10,252 nucleotides of DNA from Dehalococcoidia bacterium (lineage in GTDB: Bacteria > Chloroflexota > Dehalococcoidia > UBA3495): positions 1-10,252 of the forward strand of contig PCAH01000094.1 of assembly GCA_002730485.1 (NCBI GenBank), given 5' to 3'. The notes under the pieces were generated by a model. It saw only the letters and a list, made by a program, of their open reading frames with translations. It had not been told where the DNA came from and ran no database searches. This document shows positions 1-6,815 of the stretch, one piece after another; within the stretch, counting starts at the first letter, position 1; every line of letters begins with the position of its first letter. The translations under genes were made by a program, and so were the position numbers.

Positions 1-134
1 CTACCGAACATCAAACGAAGTGAATGAAGCACATCAATCAACTCTAATGGCAGCTTGAAAACGTCTCGCTTTGGGGGGACCACTACGGATGCTGCATCTT
101 GCCTGTCAGGGGATGCGGCATTTTCTGTGTGTAG
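1..134. other. Intergenic tail downstream of the dehydratase
   Basis: No gene is supported here. One plus frame is open from base 2 to a TGA at 56-58 (18 residues, ending LMAA). It could be the end of a plus-strand gene entering from the left, but it is too short to judge. The stretch then runs into the stem-loop at 87-125 and the stop of the minus-strand dehydratase at 135. Confidence 0.3.
87..125 (+). terminator. Possible Rho-independent terminator
   Basis: ATGCTGCATC (89-98) and GATGCGGCAT (112-121) form a 10-bp stem with one G-T wobble across a 13-nt loop. On the plus strand a TTTTC tail follows from base 121. The minus strand has no T-run after the stem, so the structure would better serve a plus-strand transcript entering from the left than the dehydratase gene ending at 135. 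The short T-tract keeps confidence low. Confidence 0.3.
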
Positions 135-1310
135 TCAAGGTGAGGCGATGGTGTGAGCTTCGATCCATGCGGGGGTGATTTCGAGGCCGAAGCCGGGGGC
201 GTTGCTGGGGGTGAGGTAGCCGTCTTTGATGACAGGGGTGCCGGGGAGCTGGACCATTTCTTCCAGGGGGATGCCGGGAGGGGATACCCCTTCGGAGCGT
301 TCGCCCCAGGGGACGGCGGGCATGGCGAAGGCGAGGTGCTGGCCGTAGGGGTAGTTCATGCTGGCGTGGGGGATGACCTGGATGCCGGCTGCTTCGGCGA
401 TGGCGCAGATCTTCTGGCCGGCAGTGATGCCGCCGCACCAGAGGACGTCGGGCTGGAAGATGTCGACGAGTTTGCGTCGGGCGGCGGAGGCGAAGCTGTT
501 GGTGAAGTACCAGTGTTCGCCGCTGGCCAGCGTTTGTGAGGGGAGGCGTTCGCGGACGTCGGCATAGCCTTCCCAGTCGTCGGGGAGGAGATACTCCTCG
601 ATCCATTTGAGGTTGTAGGGCTTCATGATTTTGGAGAGGCGGACGACTGTCTCCACGTCGGAGGACATCCAGCAGTCGAGCATCAGCTCGCGATCGGGTC
701 CGATGATCTCCCGTTTTTCGGCGACCATTTCCTCGTTCTTCTTCAGGCCTTCAAGACCTTCCTCAGGTCCATACGGCGTGAAGGCTTTTGCGCCTTTGAA
801 TCCCAATTCCATATACCAGGCCGTGTCCGATCCGGTGGCATAGCAGGGGATCCTCTCCTTTTGCGGTCCACCGAGCAGTTCGTAGACCGGCTTGCTAAGC
901 AGTTTGCCCTTCAGATCCCACAAAGCAAGGTCGACGGCGCTGATGGCGTGGCTGGTGAGTCCGCCCATTCCATACGGTGCTGACATCCGGACCATCATAT
1001 CCCACAGCCGATCCGTTGCCATACACGATTCGCCCAGGAGGACTGGGGCGAAGTGGTCGTTGATGATGCTGACAACGGGGGCTCCGTTGAGTGAAATGCC
1101 AAAGCCAGTGGTGCCGTCCTCGGCCTCGATGATGCAGGCGGGACGGTTCCAGGATGATGGGACGGTCCAGTTGCTGTCGCGCTTGAAGCGTTCGTAGCGG
1201 AAGATGGGACGTGACATCTTGGCGTGTTTGGGAGGCTCGGTTGGGCGTGGCTTGGAAATCAGTGCGGGCTTTGTGTTGATCTGGAAGGCGTGGATGGATT
1301 TGATGTTCAT
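135..1310 (-). CDS. L-rhamnonate dehydratase-like enolase superfamily protein
   Basis: A 391-residue member of the mandelate racemase/enolase superfamily, predicted to be a cytoplasmic Mg-dependent sugar-acid dehydratase. An N-terminal capping domain (about 1-130) precedes the barrel. The Mg ligands appear to be D212 (LMLDCWMS), E238 (KWIEE) and E265 (SGEH). The general base is H315 (VIPHAS), with D288 (FQPDV) as its partner. The segments YATG, LMLDCWMS, PYNLKWIEE, SGEH and QPDVLWCGG closely match what I recall of E. coli RhmD, which turns L-rhamnonate into 2-keto-3-deoxy-L-rhamnonate. Length is close to that family (about 400). I keep the first ATG because the 31 residues before the next Met (M32) are needed for the capping domain. 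No strong ribosome site is visible. A related acid sugar could be the substrate. No aldolase or transporter gene lies beside it in the window. Confidence 0.85.
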   Translation of the reverse strand: MNIKSIHAFQINTKPALISKPRPTEPPKHAKMSRPIFRYERFKRDSNWTVPSSWNRPACIIEAEDGTTGFGISLNGAPVVSIINDHFAPVLLGESCMATDRLWDMMVRMSAPYGMGGLTSHAISAVDLALWDLKGKLLSKPVYELLGGPQKERIPCYATGSDTAWYMELGFKGAKAFTPYGPEEGLEGLKKNEEMVAEKREIIGPDRELMLDCWMSSDVETVVRLSKIMKPYNLKWIEEYLLPDDWEGYADVRERLPSQTLASGEHWYFTNSFASAARRKLVDIFQPDVLWCGGITAGQKICAIAEAAGIQVIPHASMNYPYGQHLAFAMPAVPWGERSEGVSPPGIPLEEMVQLPGTPVIKDGYLTPSNAPGFGLEITPAWIEAHTIASP

Positions 1311-1363
1311 ATCACGGGTCGCTTTGTCGAGAATCGAGGTGAGGGTTGGTGTGCGTTAGACAG

Positions 1364-1388
1364 CGCAGGGGGCAGGGAGCGTGGGGCG
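1364..1388. repeat. G-rich low-complexity repeat, copy 1
   Basis: A GGGGGCAGGG core followed by GTGGGGCG lies just upstream of the dehydratase gene. The same two blocks in the same order and orientation recur at about 4908-4935, after polA. Two loose copies only, so this could be simple G/A-rich low complexity. Confidence 0.35.
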
Positions 1389-1401
1389 AGGAGAGTCAAG
1401 G

Positions 1402-1749
1402 CTAGAACTCGCAGATGAAGAGACCACCGAGTTTGTCTACGACGAAGGCGCCGTGCTCGTCGAGGATGGGCTGTACCCGAGCGCCGAGTTTCTCCAAGTT
1501 GGCGTCTTTGAAGCGACTTGTGGACCCGACATAGCTGACTACAGGAGCCACCTCTGTGCTGTCCAGCGCGTCTTCGAAATAGTCGATACCGATCGTGTTG
1601 AAGCAGGAACGCACTTGATCCGATCTATTCTCGAGGCTGAAGTTGTCAGTTGTGCGCGGCGAATAGGTGTCCGGCAGGATGCTGTCGGCGAGGTGCTCCG
1701 TTGTCGCGCACTGCTGTGTTCGGAGCTGTGTGCGGTCCTGATCTCGCAT
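1402..1749 (-). CDS. Small hypothetical protein (possible gene remnant)
   Basis: I do not recognise this 115-residue frame. The C-terminal half (about 60-115) looks protein-like: a SYVGSTSRF stretch, then LEKLGARVQPILDEHGAFVV, ending LGGLFICEF. On the minus strand the third codon position is mostly G or C, as in the neighbouring genes. The first 45 residues are polar and less convincing. An AGAGAG run sits about 10 bases before the ATG. The overlapping plus-strand frame (1381-1896) shares codon boundaries and is the less convincing reading. The LGARVQPI block faintly recalls the N-terminal prodomain region of subtilase-like proteins, so this could be a fragment of a larger decayed gene. It shares the dehydratase's strand, with a 91-bp gap to that gene's start. 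Confidence 0.4.
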   Translation of the reverse strand: MRDQDRTQLRTQQCATTEHLADSILPDTYSPRTTDNFSLENRSDQVRSCFNTIGIDYFEDALDSTEVAPVVSYVGSTSRFKDANLEKLGARVQPILDEHGAFVVDKLGGLFICEF

Positions 1750-1795
1750 CTGCTAACGTCTCTCTCAGAATCACCGCACTTCTTGGAGTTGGACC

Positions 1796-1831
1796 ATCAA
1801 GGACACCAAGAATATCAAGAGAATCAAGTTA
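1796..1831. repeat. Four-unit 9-bp tandem repeat
   Basis: Four back-to-back units: ATCAAGGAC, ACCAAGAAT, ATCAAGAGA and ATCAAGTTA. Consensus is AYCAAG plus three variable bases. The constant six bases and exact 9-bp period are seen directly. Function is unknown. Confidence 0.75.
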
Positions 1832-1913
1832 TAAGTCAGCAACAGGCAGGCAAGATCAGGGGACGGCACGAAGGCTGTAGAGGTGGGGAGGAATGAAGAG
1901 ACGCACAGTTTCC

Positions 1914-1963
1914 GTGGATGGCCCAGACCTGCGAGGGATCCTTCGCTAGCGCTCAGGATGACA
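1914..1963. repeat. 50-bp dispersed REP-like repeat, copy 1
   Basis: The core GATCCTTCGCTAGCGCTCAG followed by GATGACA contains complementary ATCCT and AGGAT arms around an AGCG-rich centre, so it can form an imperfect hairpin. A second copy lies at 9467-9515 in the same orientation. Similarity extends about 22 bases to the left of the core (GTGGRTGGYCCAGA). Cores of this kind are common dispersed intergenic repeats in environmental bacterial genomes. That generalisation is from memory. Confidence 0.8.
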
Positions 1964-2098
1964 TGGGAATGACGGTTTGAAAAGGGTGCGAGAATGGGTA
2001 TCATAGCGGAGACGAGGTGGGGTCGCGGCGTAGTGATAGTAGATTGGTGAACACTTTGGTAATCGGGAGATTGCTCACACTGGGATGGTTGCTGAAAA

Positions 2099-4882
2099 AT
2101 GGGATCAGAAAGTGATAGGAAGCTCTTTCTGCTGGACGGGATGGCGTTGGCGTATCGGTCGCATTTTGCACTGATCAACAACCCGAGAACGATGACGACG
2201 GGGATGAATACGTCGATGGTTTTCGTGTTTACGAACACGCTGCTCGAGATCATCAACAGGGAGCAGCCGACGCACCTGGCGGTGGTGTTCGACACGCCCA
2301 AGCCGACGTATCGGCACGAGATGTACCCGGAGTACAAGGCACACCGGGAGGCGATGCCGGAGGATATCAAGGCGGGATTTCCGTATCTGGATCGGATGCT
2401 GGCAGGATTCAGGGTGCCGGTGATTCGCGTAGATGGGTATGAGGCGGATGATGTGATCGGGACGCTGGCGGGGACGGCGGAGTCTGAGGGTTTCAACACT
2501 TATATGGTGACTCCGGACAAGGACTTTGCCCAGCTTGTGACGGAGAATACGAAAATCTTCAAGCCCGGACGGCAGGGGAGCGATCCCGAGATTCTCGGGG
2601 TCGACGAGGTGCTGGAGAGCTGGAACATCGCCGAGATCGGTCAGGTGGTGGATGTGTTGGGGCTGATGGGCGATACGAGCGACAATGTGCCGGGCGTTCC
2701 AGGGATCGGACCGAAGACGGCACAGAAGCTGATCGACAAGTTCGGGTCTGTGGAAGTGCTTCTCGACAGTACGGATCAGTTGAAGGGGAAGCAGAAGGAG
2801 AATCTGGAGACGTTCCGCGAACAGGCGCTGATGTCGAAGGAGCTGGTGATTATCAACACGCGCGTGCCACTGGATGTCGAAGTGAAAGATCTCGAAGTCA
2901 GGGAGCGAGATGAAGAGGCCCTGAAGAAGGTTTTCAACGATCTAGAGTTTCGTGTCCTGGTGGATCGGCTGTTTGGCGAGAGTGCGAAGGCGCCTTCGTC
3001 GGGTCCGCAGCAGGCCCTGTTGTTTGGCGAGGCAGCGGAAGCGCAGATCTCCGCCGATCCAGCCGGTTTCCGGACACTGGCGGATGTCGAACACGACTAC
3101 ACGATCGCGGATACGGACGAGAAGCTGGTTGCTCTGATCGAGGATCTTGCGAAGCAGAAGTCGTTCTGCCTGGATCTGGAGACGTCTCATCTGAGCACGA
3201 AGACCGCGGAGATCGTAGGGATCGCCGTGTCCCGGGAACCGCACACGGGAGCGTATATCCCAACAGCCGACCGTGAATCGTCTCTGGTCGTCCTGGATAA
3301 GCTGAAGGGATTACTCGAAGATGAGGGCATCGGGCTGATTGGGCACAATGTGAAGTATGATCTGTCGGTCCTGAAGTGGCACGGATACGAGTGGCAGGGA
3401 CCGATCTACGACACGATGTTGGCTGCACATCTGACGATGCCGGATGCCCGGGTGCGGATGGATTCGCTGGCTGAGTCCCTGCTGGAGTACCGACCGAAAT
3501 TGATTTCGGATCTGATCGGGGAACGGGGCAAAGATCAGAAGAGCATGCGGGATGTGCCGGTCGCAGATGCGGCGGAATACGCGGTGGAAGACGCGGACGT
3601 GACGCTGCAGCTGTGGGAGAAGCTGGAGCCGAAGATCGCCGAGATGGATCAGACGGAAGTGTTCGAGAATGTCGAGATCCCGCTGCTGCCCGTTCTCGTA
3701 GATATGGAACACGAAGGGATTCGTCTCGATACGGATGTGCTGGCGGAGATCTCGAGCAATCTGCAGACGGAAATCGACAGGACGCGCGAGCGGATCTTCG
3801 AGCTGGCTGGTGATGAGTTCAACCTCAATTCACCGAAGCAGCTGGGTGAGATTCTCTTCGAGAAGCTCAAGCTGGATCCAAACGCGAAGCGGACCCGAAA
3901 GAGCAAGCAGTACCAGACGAACGAGCGGATTCTGACGCGGCTGGCTAATCGGCACGAGATCGCGGAGAGGGTGCTGCACTACCGGGAGAGCACGAAGCTG
4001 AAGTCGACGTATCTGGATATGCTTCCCGGTACGGTGTTCGAAAAGACGGGGCGGGTTCACACAAACTATGAACAGGCGGTGACAGCGACCGGCCGGATGC
4101 AGTCGAGCAACCCGAATTTGCAAAACATCCCCGTGCGCAGTGACCAGGGACGGGAGATCCGGAAGGCGTTTGTTCCGCGCGACGACAACTACACGCTGCT
4201 GGCGGCTGACTACTCGCAGATCGAACTCCGAATCGTGGCGGCTATCAGCGGGGATGAGGCGATGAAGGGGGCGTTTGAGCGCGGGGATGACATCCACGAT
4301 ATGACGTCGATGAAGGTGTTTGATGTGAATGCGGACGGGGTGACTGCCGAGATGCGTCGGAGAGCGAAGACGGTGAACTTCGGGATCGTGTATGGGATTT
4401 CGGCGTTCGGTCTGTCAGACCGGCTGGATATCCCGCGCGCGCAAGCGGTGGACCTGATCGAGTCCTACTTCGTGCAGTATCCGGGGATCCGAGACTATAT
4501 GGATGCGACTGTCGAGTTTTGCCGCGAGCACGGGTATGTGCAAACGATGACGGGGCGGCGCAGGTATCTGCGGGATATTAACTCGCGGAACCAGATGCTT
4601 CGGAGTGCGGCGGAACGGAACGCGATCAATTCGCCGATACAGGGGTCAGCGGCAGATATGATCAAGATCGCAATGGCGAAGATTCACGACCGGATGCGTG
4701 AAGCGGATCTGAAGTCGCGGATGCTGCTGCAGGTGCATGATGAGCTGGTGTTCGATATGTACAAGGATGAGGTGGAGGTGCTGCCCGGTCTTGTGGAAGA
4801 GGAGATGAAAGAGGCGATTTCGTTGAGCGTACCGATCGTGGTGGAGGTGGGGACGGGGGGGGATTGGTTGGAGGCGCATTAG
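2099..4882 (+). CDS. polA: DNA polymerase I
   Basis: Full-length 927-residue DNA polymerase I (E. coli 928), which fills gaps and removes RNA primers in repair and lagging-strand synthesis. The 5'-nuclease domain (about 1-290) has D13, GYEADD (113-118), TPDKDF (138-143), GDTSDNVPG and a helix-hairpin-helix at about 199-209. The 3'-5' exonuclease domain keeps D359 and E361, N417/D421 and Y494/D498, so proofreading should be active, unlike in many PolA proteins. The polymerase domain has motif A DYSQIE (D704, E709), motif B with K757, F761 and Y765, and motif C HDE (880-882). F761 corresponds to the E. coli Phe that favours dNTPs over ddNTPs. The N-terminus (KLFLLDGMALAYRSHFA) is of the type I recall from Bacteroidota. 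There is no clear Shine-Dalgarno, only an A-rich GAAAA before the ATG, which also suits that group. Confidence 0.98.
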   Translation: MGSESDRKLFLLDGMALAYRSHFALINNPRTMTTGMNTSMVFVFTNTLLEIINREQPTHLAVVFDTPKPTYRHEMYPEYKAHREAMPEDIKAGFPYLDRMLAGFRVPVIRVDGYEADDVIGTLAGTAESEGFNTYMVTPDKDFAQLVTENTKIFKPGRQGSDPEILGVDEVLESWNIAEIGQVVDVLGLMGDTSDNVPGVPGIGPKTAQKLIDKFGSVEVLLDSTDQLKGKQKENLETFREQALMSKELVIINTRVPLDVEVKDLEVRERDEEALKKVFNDLEFRVLVDRLFGESAKAPSSGPQQALLFGEAAEAQISADPAGFRTLADVEHDYTIADTDEKLVALIEDLAKQKSFCLDLETSHLSTKTAEIVGIAVSREPHTGAYIPTADRESSLVVLDKLKGLLEDEGIGLIGHNVKYDLSVLKWHGYEWQGPIYDTMLAAHLTMPDARVRMDSLAESLLEYRPKLISDLIGERGKDQKSMRDVPVADAAEYAVEDADVTLQLWEKLEPKIAEMDQTEVFENVEIPLLPVLVDMEHEGIRLDTDVLAEISSNLQTEIDRTRERIFELAGDEFNLNSPKQLGEILFEKLKLDPNAKRTRKSKQYQTNERILTRLANRHEIAERVLHYRESTKLKSTYLDMLPGTVFEKTGRVHTNYEQAVTATGRMQSSNPNLQNIPVRSDQGREIRKAFVPRDDNYTLLAADYSQIELRIVAAISGDEAMKGAFERGDDIHDMTSMKVFDVNADGVTAEMRRRAKTVNFGIVYGISAFGLSDRLDIPRAQAVDLIESYFVQYPGIRDYMDATVEFCREHGYVQTMTGRRRYLRDINSRNQMLRSAAERNAINSPIQGSAADMIKIAMAKIHDRMREADLKSRMLLQVHDELVFDMYKDEVEVLPGLVEEEMKEAISLSVPIVVEVGTGGDWLEAH

Positions 4883-4883
4883 A

Positions 4884-4937
4884 GGCAGAGGCGCAGGCGC
4901 AGAAGGGCAAGGGGGCAGGGGAAACGGTGGGGCGTTG
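4884..4937. repeat. G/A-rich low-complexity repeat after polA, copy 2
   Basis: The sequence starts two bases after the polA stop with GGCGCAGGCGCAG, then GGGCAAGGGGGCAGGGG, then GGTGGGGCG. The second half repeats the order of blocks at 1364-1388. Short GGCRSAG-like units look slipped or expanded. Confidence 0.4.
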
Positions 4938-4957
4938 TTGAGATCTGTATGAAGGAC

Positions 4958-4983
4958 AGGGGATGTGGCCGGCCCTTTTTTTT
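4958..4983 (+). terminator. Weak terminator-like signal after polA
   Basis: A run of eight T (4976-4983) follows GGCCGGCCC. The only hairpin I can draw is a 4-bp AGGG/CCCT stem (4958-4961 with 4973-4976), which is weak. It may end polA transcripts, or the T-run may be chance. Confidence 0.25.
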
Positions 4984-5011
4984 CTGTTTTGTGCTGACAC
5001 CTGCTGCGTAC

Positions 5012-5476
5012 GTGGTCGACAGAAGAAGGTCCGTGGTTGGAACGCTTATCCTGGTGTGTGTTTTTCTGATTCTCGCGGAATCTGTCGAGGGGCAAGAGAG
5101 GTATGTGCCGACGGTGGAGCTGATCGAGCGGGAAAACGCGTGGTGGGTGCTGAGGGATGGGGAGACGGTGAAGCTGCACCGTGCGGGCGTGTCGAGTCAG
5201 AGGCCCATATGCTGGACTATCTCGCGAGCAAGGGTGGTGTGGTAACGCGAACCTGGGGAACGAACAACATCGGCGAGTATCTCGATCGTGCCCAGAGAAA
5301 GGGGATCGGGGTCATCGTGGGGTTCTGGATGGGACACGAGCGTCACGGGTTCGACTTCAGCCCTTTCGCTCGTGGCTCCGGAAGAGAGCGGGGCCTATCG
5401 ACCGTCGGTGATTGTGAAGATCAGACGGAGAGCTGGCGCTACGGCGAATGTTCTTTTTATAGTGGTGAGGGAGTAG
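5012..5476 (+). pseudogene. Remnant of a secreted glycoside hydrolase-like gene
   Basis: Three pieces in shifting frames read as one decayed protein. Piece 1 (about 5012-5190) has an RRR n-region, a hydrophobic stretch (LILVCVFLILA) like a signal peptide, then PTVELIERENAWWVLRDGE. Piece 2 (about 5190-5360, next frame) reads GGVVTRTWGTNNIGEYLDRA and FWMGHERHGFDFS. Piece 3 (about 5360-5476, back in the first frame) reads APEESGAYRPSVIV then GATANVLFIVV to a TAG. From memory, pieces 1 and 2 match the start of glycoside hydrolase family 2-type TIM-barrel proteins, where RTWGT and GHERHGFD-like blocks occur. Piece 3 resembles the extreme C-terminus of the same proteins. The catalytic middle (several hundred residues) is absent, so the gene is dead. 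The frame could also open at ATG 4949, but GTG 5012 gives a cleaner signal peptide. Confidence 0.6.
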
Positions 5477-5481
5477 ATGGT

Positions 5482-5517
5482 GAGTCGGTGAATCGGCAGA
5501 TAGGCAGGTCAGGAGTC
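5482..5517. repeat. GTCGG-type repeat, left copy beside the MazG-like gene
   Basis: GAGTCGG, then ATCGGCAGAT, then GGCAGGTC and AGTC. It aligns without gaps to 5887-5923 at roughly three bases in four and lies in the same orientation. The left copy ends 12 bases before the start codon at 5530. Confidence 0.6.
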
Positions 5518-5529
5518 AGAGGTTATGAG

Positions 5530-5943
5530 ATGAGTGATCAGGAGACGAGTGTTGCGGAGTTGAAGGAGAGTGTGACTGCGTTTGTCGAGGCCAGGGACTG
5601 GGAGCGGTATCACAGCCCGAAGAACCTGGCGATGAGTATTTCGATCGAAGCGGCGGAGATAATGGAGCATTTCCAGTGGCTGACGGTCGAGGAGGCGAAG
5701 TCAGCGATGGGGGATGAGAAGGTCAGGGGTGAGGTTGAGGCGGAGATTGCCGACGTCTTTATCTACTGTCTGAGCTTTGCGGATGTGACGAAGATCGATG
5801 TGAGTGAGGCGATCCGGCGGAAGCTGAGCAGGAACGAGGAGCGGTTTCCGGTGGGTCGGGTTCGAGGGTATACAGTTGACGGGGGAGAGTCGGCAGATCG
5901 GCCGGTCGGCAAGTCGGTAGATCAAGACCGGCAGGAGGACTAG
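5530..5943 (+). CDS. MazG-like nucleotide pyrophosphohydrolase (RS21-C6/dCTPase type)
   Basis: A 137-residue all-alpha NTP pyrophosphohydrolase that would hydrolyse a (d)NTP, perhaps dCTP or a modified nucleotide, to the monophosphate and pyrophosphate. This cleans the nucleotide pool in the cytoplasm. The Mg site is visible: E40/E43 in IEAAEIMEHFQW and E72/D75 in EIADV. The family's substrate-side block HSPKNLAMS lies at 28-36, and RRKLSRNEERFP (96-107) closes the fold. I start at ATG 5530 because AGAGG lies eight bases upstream. The same frame is open further left but only through the dead hydrolase. The last 20 or so residues (from about 117, ESADRPVGKSVDQ) are encoded by a GTCGG-type repeat and look like a non-conserved tail. 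The stop is one base before the next gene's start. Confidence 0.9.
   Translation: MSDQETSVAELKESVTAFVEARDWERYHSPKNLAMSISIEAAEIMEHFQWLTVEEAKSAMGDEKVRGEVEAEIADVFIYCLSFADVTKIDVSEAIRRKLSRNEERFPVGRVRGYTVDGGESADRPVGKSVDQDRQED
5887..5923. repeat. GTCGG-type repeat, right copy inside the MazG-like 3' end
   Basis: GAGTCGG, ATCGGCCGGTCGGC, AAGTCGG and TAGATC: overlapping units of 8-10 bases containing GTCGG or ATCGG. It is translated in frame as the last part of the pyrophosphohydrolase. The AGGAGG ribosome site of the next gene lies ten bases further on. Confidence 0.65.
5933..5938 (+). promoter_or_regulatory. Strong Shine-Dalgarno that fixes a GTG start
   Basis: AGGAGG lies inside the last codons of the pyrophosphohydrolase gene, six bases before GTG 5945. 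It supports GTG as the epimerase start and translational coupling of the two genes. Confidence 0.8.
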
Positions 5944-5944
5944 G

Positions 5945-6808
5945 GTGCGGGTGCTGGTTACAGGGGGGAGCGGGTTTGTCGGGGGGCACGTGGCACGTGC
6001 GGCAAGGGAGCGGGGGCACATCGTTGCGATCGGTGACCTCGGGCCGGGAGAACCTGATGCGGTACTTGACGTTCTCGAGGTAACAGCCGTTGTGTCGGCC
6101 GTGGCGGGTTGCGATGTGGTGATTCACTGTGCGGCGGTCGTTGGACCGGAACCTGCGAGGGCGAGACCGCTGGATGCGGTAACGGTCAATGCCATCGGAT
6201 TGGCCCACGTGCTTGAAGCGGCCAGGCTTCACGGTAAGCGTGTTGTCCATCTCTCTACAGCTACGCTTTACGGGATGCGGCCGGCCCTGGAACCGCTCCA
6301 CGAATCCGATACCCCAACCCCGGTCAGTCACTACGACGCGACCAAGTTTGCTGCAGAAGTCATCTGCCAATCCTACCGGAAGGATTTTGATCTGAATGCG
6401 GTTTCCGTTCGGACCGGTTTCGTTTACGGACCGGGCCACAGTACAGGGGAGTATTTCGTCGAGTCGGCGATGCGAGGCGAGTCTGTGTCTCAGGAATCGG
6501 GCGCCGCACAGCCGTGCGATTTTACGTATGTGAAAGACTTGGTGAGAGGTCTCGTTTTGGCGGCTGAAGCCGAATCGCTTCCGGAGCCTGTCTACAACGT
6601 GACGGGCGGTGTCCTGAGAACGCGTGGTGATTTTGTCGAAATCGTGCGGAAGCTGATACCAGATGCTAACATCACGATCGGGCCGGGGATGAATGCGGCG
6701 ATGCATTTGAGGGGACCGTGTGTGCTGGATCTGGCGAAGCGGGATTTTGGGTATGGGGCGGAATACAGCTTGGAGAGGGGGGTCGGGGATTGGGTTGGGT
6801 TGGGATGA
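5945..6808 (+). CDS. NAD-dependent epimerase/dehydratase (extended SDR)
   Basis: A 287-residue extended short-chain dehydrogenase/reductase of the NAD(P)-sugar epimerase/dehydratase type. The Rossmann nucleotide loop is GGSGFVG (7-13) right after the N-terminal strand MRVLVT. D31 after the second strand favours NAD over NADP. HCAA (61-64) is the typical fourth strand, STATLYG (104-110) supplies the catalytic Ser/Thr position, and Y130-xxx-K134 (YDATK) is the catalytic pair. RTGFVYGPG (156-164) is the usual substrate-domain entry. Length is slightly below the common 300-340. The start is GTG 5945, fixed by AGGAGG six bases upstream and by only one base of separation from the preceding stop, so the two genes are probably cotranscribed. 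The substrate, possibly a nucleotide sugar or a free sugar/lactone, cannot be told from the sequence. Confidence 0.93.
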   Translation: MRVLVTGGSGFVGGHVARAARERGHIVAIGDLGPGEPDAVLDVLEVTAVVSAVAGCDVVIHCAAVVGPEPARARPLDAVTVNAIGLAHVLEAARLHGKRVVHLSTATLYGMRPALEPLHESDTPTPVSHYDATKFAAEVICQSYRKDFDLNAVSVRTGFVYGPGHSTGEYFVESAMRGESVSQESGAAQPCDFTYVKDLVRGLVLAAEAESLPEPVYNVTGGVLRTRGDFVEIVRKLIPDANITIGPGMNAAMHLRGPCVLDLAKRDFGYGAEYSLERGVGDWVGLG

Positions 6809-6815
6809 AGGGGCT

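Larger units (their letters stand above)
1750..2098. other. Intergenic region between divergent genes
   Basis: No convincing gene lies in these 349 bases. They separate minus-strand genes on the left from polA on the right, so they should hold the polA promoter, though I cannot pick out clear -35/-10 boxes. They hold a tandem 9-bp repeat (1796-1831) and a 50-bp dispersed repeat (1914-1963). A long minus frame crossing the region is open only by chance and runs into polA. Confidence 0.6.

Noticed and set aside
1381..1896. 171-codon plus-strand frame
   Set aside because: It shares codon boundaries with the minus-strand ORF at 1402-1749 and runs on into the 9-bp tandem repeat and non-coding sequence. 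The minus reading has the better wobble composition.
1771..2499. 242-codon minus-strand frame crossing the intergenic region into polA
   Set aside because: It overlaps 400 bases of clearly coding polA, and its ILSASEGSL segment is simply the dispersed repeat translated.
5482..5923. GTCGG repeats as a CRISPR array or attachment sites
   Set aside because: There are only two diverged copies with a gene between them, no spacers, and no integrase or cas gene in the window.
4963..5943. Single 326-codon frame joining the hydrolase remnant to the MazG-like gene
   Set aside because: The fusion is accidental: the remnant changes frame at both ends, and a good ribosome site supports ATG 5530 as the true start of the pyrophosphohydrolase.
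5759..6706. 315-codon minus-strand frame
   Set aside because: It lies antisense to the well-supported epimerase and the MazG-like 3' end, with low-complexity PTCRPADLPT from the repeat. It is a shadow.
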